Shown piece by piece: positions 26,700 through 34,361 of a DNA stretch of 64,000 nucleotides. How positions within the stretch are numbered: position 1 is the stretch's first letter; each line of letters starts with the position of its first letter. The translations under genes were made by a program, and so were the position numbers. The notes under the pieces were generated by a model. The model was not told where the DNA came from. It ran no database searches and saw only the letters and a list, made by a program, of their open reading frames with translations. The stretch is from positions 124,001 through 188,000 of the forward strand of contig NZ_SISG01000002.1 in NCBI RefSeq assembly GCF_004310685.1, written 5' to 3'. This DNA is from Glaciihabitans arcticus. GTDB taxonomy: Bacteria; Actinomycetota; Actinomycetes; Actinomycetales; Microbacteriaceae.

Positions 26700-26749
26700 G
26701 ACGCTCGCCCGGGTAACAACTCGGGCGAGCGCTAGCAGGCCGGGCGGCG
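26700..26749. repeat. GC-rich hairpin repeat B, also metB terminator
   Basis: Partner of repeat A (25606-25655). Within it, arms 26702-26714 and 26719-26731 form a 13-bp stem with one mismatch, directly downstream of the metB stop on the minus strand, so it may also stop metB transcription. Confidence 0.5.
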
Positions 26750-26754
26750 CGGGC

Positions 26755-27909
26755 CTACAAGCGGGCGAGGGCCCCGAGCACGTCGGCCTCGAGGTCGGCG
26801 AGGTCTTCGATGCCGACGGAGAGGCGCACCACGTCATCCGGCACTTCGAGAACCGTGCCGCGAACCGAGGCGTGCGTCATCTCCGACGGGTAGCCGATGA
26901 GCGACTCGACGCCACCCAGCGACTCCGCGAGCTGAAACAGCTCCGTCGACTCGGCGAACTTGCGGGCGGCGACCGCTCCACCGGCGAGCGAGACCGACAG
27001 CATGCCGCCGAAGCTCTTCATCTGGCGCGCGGCGATCTCGTGGCCGGGGTGGTCGGCGAGGCCCGGGTAGTAGACGCGGTTGATTGCGGGATGACCGACC
27101 AGCGCCTCGGCGATGGCCTGCGCGTTGGAGGAGTGTCGATCCATGCGCACTGCCAGGGTCTTGATGCCGCGCACGGTGAGCCACGCGTCGAACGGGCCGG
27201 AGACTGCACCGACGCCGAACTGCAGGAAGCCGACCTTGGCCGCGAGCTCGTCGTCCTTCACAATGACGGCACCGCCCACGACGTCGGAGTGACCGCCGAG
27301 GTACTTGGTGGTGGAGTGCACAACGACGTCCGCACCGAGCGAGAGCGGCTGCTGCAAGTACGGGGACGCGAAGGTGTTGTCGACGACGACGGTGATGCCG
27401 AAATCATGGCCGAGAGCGGCCAGCTCGGCGATGTCGGTGATCTTCATGAGCGGGTTCGACGGCGTCTCGATCCAGAGCACCTTCGTGACACCGGGGCGGA
27501 TGGTGGCGCGCACCTGGTCGATGTCGCTCAGTTCGACGGTCGACAGCGAGACGCCCCACGGGATGAAGACCCGCGACACGAGGCGATGCGTTCCGCCGTA
27601 CACGTCGTTGCCCATGACCACATGGTCACCGGGCGCGAGCAGCGCGCGCAGCAGGGTGTCCTCTGCGGCCAGACCGGAAGCGAAGCTGAACGCCTTGCTG
27701 CCGCCCTCGAGCGAGGCGAGCAGATCCTGCAGCGAGTCGCGCGTGGGGTTGCCGCCGCGGGCGTACTCGTAGCCGCCGCGGAATCCGCCGATGCCGTCCT
27801 GCACGAAGGTGGACGTCAGGTAGACGGGCGGCACAACGGCACCGGTGGTCGGGTCGAAGCCCTGTCCGGCCGTGATCGCGCGCGTGCTGAAGCCGAGGTT
27901 GTCGCTCAA
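26755..27909 (-). CDS. metB: Cystathionine gamma-synthase/lyase, PLP-dependent
   Basis: Cytoplasmic PLP enzyme of transsulfuration, 384 residues. Family motifs: YEYARGGNPTRDSLQ, SFASGLAAEDTLLRALL, NDVYGGTHRLVSRVF, WIETPSNPLMKI, and the PLP-binding lysine in HSTTKYLGGHSDVVGG. Actinobacterial enzymes of this clade can act as synthase (O-acyl-homoserine plus cysteine) or gamma-lyase. Pairing with a cystathionine beta-synthase upstream (21-bp gap, same strand) favours reverse transsulfuration, methionine to cysteine, so a lyase (MetB/CTH-type) role is likely. The start is TTG with no evident ribosome-binding site, consistent with coupling to the upstream gene. Confidence 0.92.
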   Translation of the reverse strand: MSDNLGFSTRAITAGQGFDPTTGAVVPPVYLTSTFVQDGIGGFRGGYEYARGGNPTRDSLQDLLASLEGGSKAFSFASGLAAEDTLLRALLAPGDHVVMGNDVYGGTHRLVSRVFIPWGVSLSTVELSDIDQVRATIRPGVTKVLWIETPSNPLMKITDIAELAALGHDFGITVVVDNTFASPYLQQPLSLGADVVVHSTTKYLGGHSDVVGGAVIVKDDELAAKVGFLQFGVGAVSGPFDAWLTVRGIKTLAVRMDRHSSNAQAIAEALVGHPAINRVYYPGLADHPGHEIAARQMKSFGGMLSVSLAGGAVAARKFAESTELFQLAESLGGVESLIGYPSEMTHASVRGTVLEVPDDVVRLSVGIEDLADLEADVLGALARL

Positions 27910-27930
27910 GGTAAGTCGATTCTGTAAGGG

Positions 27931-29295
27931 TTATTCGGAGAGGAAGGTGAGCAGGTCCTGGCGGGTGAGAACCCCGGCTGGCTTGCCATCACTGATCACG
28001 AGCAGCGCGTCGACGGATGCCAGCGCGGTGCGGGCAGCGGTGACCGATTCGTGCACACCGATCAAACCGAGCGGCTTGCCCACGAATTCCGCGATCGAGT
28101 CGGTCATTTTGGCTCGTCCGGTGAAGACGTTGTCGAGCAGCGACTTCTCGTCGATGGTTCCGATGACCTCGCCCATCACAACGGGAGGCTCCGCGGTGAG
28201 CACGGGCACCTGCGAGACGTCGTACTTCTTGAGGATCTGGATGGCGTCGCGCACGGTGTCCGAGGGGTGCACGTGCACGAGGTCGGGCAGCTCTCCGGTC
28301 TTGTGTCCGAGCACGTCGGCCACGGTCTGCTCGTCCGAGAGCTGGGTGAATCCGTAGGACTGCATCCACTTCTCATTGAAGATCTTGCCGAGGTAGCCGC
28401 GGCCGCCGTCGGGCAGCAGCACAACGACGACGGCGTCAGCAGGCAGGTCGGCCGCGGCCTTGAGCGCGGCCGCGACGGCGAGTCCGCTCGAGCCGCCGAC
28501 GAGCAGGCCCTCTTCGCGGGCGAGGCGGCGGGTCAGTTCAAACGATTCTGCATCGGATGCCGCGATGATCTGGTCGACGACCGTCGGGTCATACGCGGTC
28601 GGCCAGAAGTCCTCGCCGACGCCCTCGACCAGGTACGGGCGTCCCGTGCCGCCGGAATAGACGGAGCCCTCGGGGTCTGCACCGATGATCTGAACGGCGC
28701 CTCCCGAAACCTCCTTGAGGTACTTGCCGACGCCGCTGATGGTGCCGCCGGTGCCGACGCCGGCCACGAAGTGGGTGACCTTGCCGTCTGTGTCGCGCCA
28801 GATCTCGGGCCCGGTGGTCTCGTAGTGGCTGAGCGGCCCGTTGGGGTTGGAGTACTGGTTGGGCTTGAAGGCGCCGGGGATCTCGCGGGCGAGACGGTCG
28901 GAGACGCTGTAGTACGACTCGGGGCTCGACGGCTCGACGGCGGTCGGGGTGACGACGATCTCCGCGCCGTAGGCGGTGAGCACGTTCCTCTTGTCTTCGC
29001 CGACCTTGTCGGGCAGCACGAACACGCAGCGGTAGCCGCGCTGCTGGGCCACGAGGGCGAGGCCGATACCGGTGTTGCCGGAGGTCGGCTCGACGATGGT
29101 TCCACCGGGCTTCAGCTCGCCGGAAGCCTCGGCGGCATCGATGATGCGGGTCGCGATGCGGTCTTTCGACGAGCCTCCGGGGTTCAGATACTCGACCTTC
29201 GCGAGCACCGTGGCGCGAATGCCGGTGGTCACGCTGTTGAGCTTGACGAGCGGAGTGTTTCCGACCAGATCGAGGACTGTGTTGGCGTACTTCAT
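27931..29295 (-). CDS. cbs: Cystathionine beta-synthase with C-terminal CBS domains
   Basis: Condenses homocysteine with serine to cystathionine. The 454-residue protein has the PLP fold of the cysteine-synthase family (GNTPLVKLN, PLP lysine in PGGSSKDRIA, phosphate loop PTSGNTGIGLAL, GVGTGGTISGVGKYL), followed from about residue 340 by two CBS motifs (VHPSDTVRDAIQILKKYDVSQVPVL region and ESVTAARTALASVDALLVISD), which bind adenosyl ligands. No N-terminal heme domain is present, as usual in bacteria. It is first in a cbs-metB operon. A TAGATT hexamer nine bases before the ATG implies a very short leader. Confidence 0.93.
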   Translation of the reverse strand: MKYANTVLDLVGNTPLVKLNSVTTGIRATVLAKVEYLNPGGSSKDRIATRIIDAAEASGELKPGGTIVEPTSGNTGIGLALVAQQRGYRCVFVLPDKVGEDKRNVLTAYGAEIVVTPTAVEPSSPESYYSVSDRLAREIPGAFKPNQYSNPNGPLSHYETTGPEIWRDTDGKVTHFVAGVGTGGTISGVGKYLKEVSGGAVQIIGADPEGSVYSGGTGRPYLVEGVGEDFWPTAYDPTVVDQIIAASDAESFELTRRLAREEGLLVGGSSGLAVAAALKAAADLPADAVVVVLLPDGGRGYLGKIFNEKWMQSYGFTQLSDEQTVADVLGHKTGELPDLVHVHPSDTVRDAIQILKKYDVSQVPVLTAEPPVVMGEVIGTIDEKSLLDNVFTGRAKMTDSIAEFVGKPLGLIGVHESVTAARTALASVDALLVISDGKPAGVLTRQDLLTFLSE

Positions 29296-29423
29296 GATGC
29301 CGCCAATCTACCAGCGGGGTTTGTGACGTTACGGGCCCTCCCCCGATGCGGATTCTCAGAGTTCATGCGAGAGAATGGATGCATACTGCCCCGGCTACCC
29401 AGCCAGACCGACAGGACAACACT

Positions 29424-30125
29424 GTGCCCACGAATTCCGATCTGACCGTCAAGCAGCAGCGTGACGCCCGCCGCGCCGAGAAGGTCGCGGTGCTCAAGAA
29501 GAAGCAGGCGTCCGAGAGGCGCAATCGCATCATCGGCTGGAGCGTCGGCGGAGTGCTGGGAGCAGGGGCCATTGCGGCGATCGTCATCCTCATCATCTCG
29601 ACATCCACACCGCGCGTCGACCCGGGGTCGATCGAGATCGAGGGCCTCAAGACGTTCGACCTCGAGCAGGGTGTGCACGTGGACCTCACCGCAGAGGGCA
29701 CCATCAGCGCGACTCCTCCGACGGTCGACTACCAGACCGAGTACGGCATGAACCCGCCCGCCGGCGGAAACCACTGGGCGGCCTGGCTGAACTGCGGTGC
29801 TTACACCGAGCCGCAGCAGAACGAGCGCGCGGTTCACGCCCTCGAGCACGGCGCTGTCTGGGTCACCTACAACCCCGATGAGCTCGACGCGACCCGCATC
29901 GCGGAGCTGCGTGGCGAGATGCCCGACACCTACATCGTCTTCTCGCCGTACCCCGACCTGCCCGCACCCATCGTGCTCTCCGCGTGGGGCGCGCAGGTGC
30001 AGGTAGATACCCCCGACGACGAGCGCATCGAGCAGTTCCTCAGCAAGTACTGGAAGTCGGCTGACGCCCCCGAGCCCGGTGCCGCGTGTACCGGTGGCAT
30101 CGATGGACCCGGACTCGACTCTTAG
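29424..30125 (+). CDS. DUF3105 membrane-anchored protein
   Basis: A 233-residue protein with a basic cytoplasmic N-terminus (QQRDARRAEKVAVLKKKQASERRNR region), one membrane helix near residues 37-60, and an extracellular DUF3105 domain marked by NPPAGGNHWAAWLNCG and AVHALEHGAVWVTY. Function unknown; these proteins are common in Actinobacteria and often lie next to DUF305 proteins, as here. I use the GTG at 29424 with AGGA eight bases upstream; an in-frame ATG 26 codons earlier gives an implausible N-terminus. The next gene begins inside its last codons. Confidence 0.85.
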   Translation: MPTNSDLTVKQQRDARRAEKVAVLKKKQASERRNRIIGWSVGGVLGAGAIAAIVILIISTSTPRVDPGSIEIEGLKTFDLEQGVHVDLTAEGTISATPPTVDYQTEYGMNPPAGGNHWAAWLNCGAYTEPQQNERAVHALEHGAVWVTYNPDELDATRIAELRGEMPDTYIVFSPYPDLPAPIVLSAWGAQVQVDTPDDERIEQFLSKYWKSADAPEPGAACTGGIDGPGLDS

Positions 30126-30804
30126 CGCTGCGCCCGTCGGCGGGCGCAGCATCCGTGGCACCATCGCGGTCGCGGTGGTTGCGGTGCTGCTCATCGTCGC
30201 CGCCTTTGCGATCGGCCGCATCTCGGCGCCCGTAAGCACTCCACCCGGCACGACCAGCGCAGAGGCGGGCTTCGCGCGCGACATGCAAACCCACCATCAC
30301 CAGGCAGTGGAGATGTCGTTCATCGTGCGCGATGCCTCCGATGATGACGAGGTGCGCCTGCTGGCCTTCGACATCGCGACGGCACAGGGTGCGCAGGCGG
30401 GGCAGATGTACGGCTGGCTCGACACCTGGGGCCTTCCGCAACTCGAATCAGAACCATCGATGACGTGGATGACGCGGCCCCCGCTCAGCGGAGACGGCAC
30501 CACCCACGCCCACGACGACGCCTCGCAGTCGGCCCATACCGCGGGCGACCCGATGCCCGGACTGGCCACGGCGGAACAGATCACCCGCCTGAAGAGCCTC
30601 GACGGGGTCGACGCCGAGCGGTACTACCTGCAGCTGATGATCGCCCACCACGAGGGTGGCGTGCTGATGGCCAACGCCGTTCTCGAGCGCAGCACCGAGC
30701 GCGTTGTGGTGAGCGTCGCAAAGGGCATCGTGCTCTCGCAGACCACCGAGATCGAATACATGCAGGCGCTGCTCGAGCGTCGCGGCGGACCGCTGCCCGA
30801 TTAG
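30103..30804 (+). CDS. DUF305 protein, metal-binding ferritin-like
   Basis: A 233-residue protein with an N-terminal membrane anchor (about residues 19-42: TIAVAVVAVLLIVAAFAIG) and an extracytoplasmic DUF305 four-helix domain. The hallmark His/Met motifs are FARDMQTHHHQAVEMSF and MIAHHEGGVLMAN. DUF305 proteins such as CopM bind copper or silver; a metal-protection role is possible but not shown. It overlaps the DUF3105 gene by 23 bases. The ATG at 30103 is preferred over a GTG eight codons upstream. Confidence 0.85.
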   Translation: MDPDSTLSAAPVGGRSIRGTIAVAVVAVLLIVAAFAIGRISAPVSTPPGTTSAEAGFARDMQTHHHQAVEMSFIVRDASDDDEVRLLAFDIATAQGAQAGQMYGWLDTWGLPQLESEPSMTWMTRPPLSGDGTTHAHDDASQSAHTAGDPMPGLATAEQITRLKSLDGVDAERYYLQLMIAHHEGGVLMANAVLERSTERVVVSVAKGIVLSQTTEIEYMQALLERRGGPLPD

Positions 30805-30807
30805 AGG

Positions 30808-32211
30808 CTAGAGCCCGGCCGCCTCAAGCCGCTCCCGCAGCTGGGCGCGGCGGGCGTCGATCGACTGTCCGATCTCGCGAGCGAGCGCCGGGCGAGCACG
30901 CACCAGGCTGTCGATCGTGCCCTGCTCAATGAACAGCACGGTGGTCGGCTGCTGCGCGACGGCGGACTCGGCGGCGCGCTCCCGCGTGAGGCCGTTCTGT
31001 CCGAGATAGCCGCCGGGGTCGACCGATCCGAGCGGAACCCGGGCGCCGTCCGCCCCCTCGGCGATCAGGCCGATCGTGCCGGCGACGACGAAACGCAGTC
31101 CGGCGGGTACTTCGCCCGACTTCTGCACGGTCTCACCGCCCGCGTAGCGCTCGAGCAGGGCGGTCGAGGCGAGCGCCTCGACGTCGTCCGCATTCAGATG
31201 CAGAGTCGGGGCGATGCGCTCGAGCGAGGCGCGCGTGCGCTCGGGCGTCGGGAAGTCGTCGGTCAGGTCGCCGTCGAGGTGCAGGCCACGGCGGCGCGCG
31301 GCGTACCAGAGCCAGCCGAGCAGCAGCGTGACCGCGTCACCCTCGACGGACGGCGAGGTGAGGGGCAGGGTCACGGAGTACGTGGCGTTTCCGTCGACCG
31401 AGGCGGTCGGACGCATTCCCGCGCTGAGCTGCGGCAGCCCCCCGGCCACGTCGACCAGGAGAGAGACGACATCGTGGGGCGGGTCATCCGTCGCGAATTT
31501 CACCACGGTGACCGAGGAGTAGGCGCCCTGCGCGCGCGAGAGGTTGGTGAACGAGGAGTCGGCGAGCGAGGCGTTCGGCACGATCTGGATTCCGTTGCCG
31601 GTGTCGATGTGCACGGCCCGCCAGTTGACCTCGACGACACGGCCGCGCACGCTGCCCGTGTCGAGCCAGTCGCCGAGGCGGAAAGGCTGTTCGAAGAGCA
31701 GCAGGAGGCCGGAGATCACGGACCCGACGGCGTTCTGCAGGGCGAGACCGATGACGATCGAGGTCACGCCGAGGGCGGCGAACAACCCGCCCACGTCGGC
31801 ACTCCACACCCAGGAGAACAGGATCGCGAGGCCGACGATGATGAGCACGAGTCGGCCGAGGTCGACGAAGATCGACGGCAGCCGGTCGCGCCAGGAGCCG
31901 GGCTGCGCGTTGCTGAACAGCACGACGTTGACGCCCGAGAGCAGCAGCAGGATGACGAGGAAGCCGAAGACCGTCGCGACGACCTTGACCCACGTCACCT
32001 CGACCGAGACCTCGCTCGCGAGGGTCGAGAGCGCGAGTATCGCCCCGACGGGGATCACGAAGTTGCGCAGCAGCAGCACAGGCTTCGCTGCGGCATTGCC
32101 TCGGCGCACGAGTGAGGCGTGCAGCTCGGTGAGCACGAGCAGCAGCACCGGCAGGCCGAGCACGATCGCGATCGCCCAGCCGAACCAGGGCTGCGTCCAG
32201 AACTCAGGCAC
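30808..32211 (-). CDS. MscS-type channel with C-terminal cyclic-nucleotide-binding-like domain
   Basis: A 467-residue membrane protein: four hydrophobic helices in residues 8-150, the MscS pore helix and beta domain (GVTSIVIGLALQNAVGSVISGL, then PFRLGDWL and GIQIVPNASLADSSFTNLSR), and from about residue 346 a cNMP-binding fold (GETVQKSGEVPAGLRFVVAGTI). This is the layout of bacterial cyclic-nucleotide-gated MscS relatives (bCNG). The phosphate-binding cassette reads GYLGQNGLTRERAAESAVA (residues about 401-419), lacking the canonical Gly-Glu and Arg. The gene overlaps the end of a sensor cyclase gene by 8 bases, which suggests that the cyclase product gates the channel. Confidence 0.88.
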   Translation of the reverse strand: MPEFWTQPWFGWAIAIVLGLPVLLLVLTELHASLVRRGNAAAKPVLLLRNFVIPVGAILALSTLASEVSVEVTWVKVVATVFGFLVILLLLSGVNVVLFSNAQPGSWRDRLPSIFVDLGRLVLIIVGLAILFSWVWSADVGGLFAALGVTSIVIGLALQNAVGSVISGLLLLFEQPFRLGDWLDTGSVRGRVVEVNWRAVHIDTGNGIQIVPNASLADSSFTNLSRAQGAYSSVTVVKFATDDPPHDVVSLLVDVAGGLPQLSAGMRPTASVDGNATYSVTLPLTSPSVEGDAVTLLLGWLWYAARRRGLHLDGDLTDDFPTPERTRASLERIAPTLHLNADDVEALASTALLERYAGGETVQKSGEVPAGLRFVVAGTIGLIAEGADGARVPLGSVDPGGYLGQNGLTRERAAESAVAQQPTTVLFIEQGTIDSLVRARPALAREIGQSIDARRAQLRERLEAAGL

Positions 32212-34312
32212 GGGACTCCTCCGCTACCCAGCGCCAGACCGCGGTGCCGTCGACGTCTGAGTCGGTCTGCTCGAAGCCGTAGGCATCCCGCAGCCGCGAC
32301 TGCACCCGGTCGCTCACGTAGATTCCCGGGCTGGCGGATGCCCCGCGCACGGCATTCGCGATGTTCACCGCATCACCCCACATGTCGTACGCCACGTTCT
32401 CGCGCCCGACGAGGCCGCTCGTCACCGTTCCGGCGTCCACGCCGATCCTGACGTCGAGCGACGTTCCGTTCGCGGAGTTGAACCTCTGCACCACCTGACG
32501 CATCTCGATAGCGAAGTCGAGCGCACGACGCACGTTGTCGACGCGGGGCACCAGCAGGCCGCAGCTCGCAAGGTACCCGTCGCGCAGGGTGCGCACCCGC
32601 TCGATGCCGAGCTTTGCGGCGGCCGCGTCGAAGCCGAGCACCAGTCCGTTGACGGCTGCGAGCGCCTCGGCCGAGTCGTGGCTCGCGAAGTAGGCGTCCG
32701 TTCCGACCAGGTCGGCGAAGACCACCGAGACATCCTGGTGGTCCTCGGCGATGGTCTCCTCACCCTCGCGGTAGCGGCGGGCCACGTTCTCCGGCATCAG
32801 CGTGTGCAGCAGTTTCTCGTTCTCCATGCGCTGCGCCTCGATGAGGTCGGCCTTGAGCTGCAGGTTGCGGCTCATATCGTTGAAGGCGGCACCGAGGTCG
32901 CCGAACTCATCGCGGGATGACGCATCCACCTCGATGCCGGTCTCGCCTGCGGCCACCCGGCGCACGGCACCGACGAGTCCGCGCACGGGTCGTGTGAACA
33001 CCTGCGCGAGCAGCAGCGAGAGCAGGCAGACGGCGAGCACGATGCCGGCAATGGAGAGCAGCACGTTGCGGGTGAAGTCGCTCACCGGCTGGAACGCCTC
33101 GGCCGAGTCGATCTTGGCGACGATCGCCCACTGCACGCCCTCGATGTCGAGCGGCTCGTACGCGACGAGCGCCTCCTGCCCGTCGTAGCCGGTTGCGATG
33201 GCGGTTCCGGTCTGGCCGCGCAGCGCCTCGTTGACCGCCGTGGTATCGACCGGAAGCAGCAGGATCGTGCCGTTCACGGCGACGGCACGCTCGGCGATCT
33301 GCGGGGAGACCCCGGCGGAGACGACCTGGTCGATGAACCGGTCGGGATGCTCGATGAGCAGTCGCGAGGCGGAGCGCATGGTCTTGTCGGGACCGGCGAG
33401 GTATACCTCGCCGGTATTTCCGAGTCCCTCCGCCTTCCAGCCCTCCGAACCGGTCATCACGTCGTTGATGGTGGCGATCGGCAGCTGCACGGCGAGTGCA
33501 CCCGTGATCTCACCCGCGTCGCCGATCGGCGAGACCGCCCACGCGGTCGGCGTGCCGAGGGAGGGCTGGTATCGATCGAAATCGGTGAGCTCGACGGCAT
33601 CGACGACGTTGGCGCGCAGCGAGTTCTGGAAGGCGGTGGTCAGCGCCCCGCCCGCGTACGGTCCGCTCAGCACGTTGGTGCCGAGGTCCACCCCCGAGTA
33701 CGCCGAGTAGACGACGTTGCCCTTGGTGTCCAGCATGAGCGCATCCTCATAGCCCAGCTGCAGCGTCATCTCGCGGAAGTAGCCGTGGTACTTGGCGTGC
33801 GCCTCCGACCAGGCACTGCCGTCCTCCGCGTCGTCGAGCTTGATCGCCTCGTCGAAGTCGGTGAACGGGGCCGTGTAGTAGTACTGCAGATAGCGCTGCG
33901 CGTTCGAGTCGGGCACGAAAGCGGCGGCATCCGATGTCTTCTGCGTGCGCTCCTCGAGCTGCGGGATGAAGGTGTCGTCATAGTAGGCGGCAACCACCGA
34001 ATCTGCGTCCGGGGGCAGGGTCTCGCCCTGCAGCTCCGCGAAAGCCGCATTGAAGCGACGGGATGCGTCGACCGTGCTCGAGTTGCGCGAATCCAGCAGC
34101 ACAGCGGAGCGGATCTCGTCGAACGTGCGCTCGATCTCACGGTGACGGGATTCGCGAACGCTCACCAGCTGGTCGAAGGCCGCCTTCTCGAGCGAGTCCC
34201 GACCGGACGCGAGACCGATCGCCCCGATGACGAGCGTGGAGAGGATGCTCACAGCGAGCAGCATCACGAGGAGTTTGGACTGGATGCTCAGACCCGGTCG
34301 GCGCAGCGCCAC
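32204..34312 (-). CDS. Sensor class III nucleotide cyclase (extracellular sensor, HAMP, cyclase domain)
   Basis: A 702-residue membrane sensor. TM1 spans about residues 12-34, followed by an extracellular region of about 360 residues like a double-Cache domain, TM2 near residue 400, a HAMP linker (FTRPVRGLVGAVRRVAAGE) and a class III cyclase domain from about residue 523. Metal-binding Asp-534 (VVFADL) and Asp-578 (LRDGY) are present, as are the adenine-type Asp in YDMWGD and Asn-650 in AVNIA. The purine-contacting Lys is Arg-574 and the transition-state Arg is Ala-654, so activity may be weak or altered. A good AAGGAG site precedes the GTG start. Overlaps the MscS gene. Confidence 0.88.
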   Translation of the reverse strand: MALRRPGLSIQSKLLVMLLAVSILSTLVIGAIGLASGRDSLEKAAFDQLVSVRESRHREIERTFDEIRSAVLLDSRNSSTVDASRRFNAAFAELQGETLPPDADSVVAAYYDDTFIPQLEERTQKTSDAAAFVPDSNAQRYLQYYYTAPFTDFDEAIKLDDAEDGSAWSEAHAKYHGYFREMTLQLGYEDALMLDTKGNVVYSAYSGVDLGTNVLSGPYAGGALTTAFQNSLRANVVDAVELTDFDRYQPSLGTPTAWAVSPIGDAGEITGALAVQLPIATINDVMTGSEGWKAEGLGNTGEVYLAGPDKTMRSASRLLIEHPDRFIDQVVSAGVSPQIAERAVAVNGTILLLPVDTTAVNEALRGQTGTAIATGYDGQEALVAYEPLDIEGVQWAIVAKIDSAEAFQPVSDFTRNVLLSIAGIVLAVCLLSLLLAQVFTRPVRGLVGAVRRVAAGETGIEVDASSRDEFGDLGAAFNDMSRNLQLKADLIEAQRMENEKLLHTLMPENVARRYREGEETIAEDHQDVSVVFADLVGTDAYFASHDSAEALAAVNGLVLGFDAAAAKLGIERVRTLRDGYLASCGLLVPRVDNVRRALDFAIEMRQVVQRFNSANGTSLDVRIGVDAGTVTSGLVGRENVAYDMWGDAVNIANAVRGASASPGIYVSDRVQSRLRDAYGFEQTDSDVDGTAVWRWVAEESRA

Positions 34313-34361
34313 GAGTTCTCCTTGCTACGAAAAGGTAAGGATGTTTCGGGGTGCTCTCACC

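Noticed and set aside
26755-29295. Riboswitch (SAM or homocysteine type) before cbs-metB
   Set aside because: The gap before cbs is short and a -10-like hexamer lies nine bases before the ATG, leaving no room for an aptamer.
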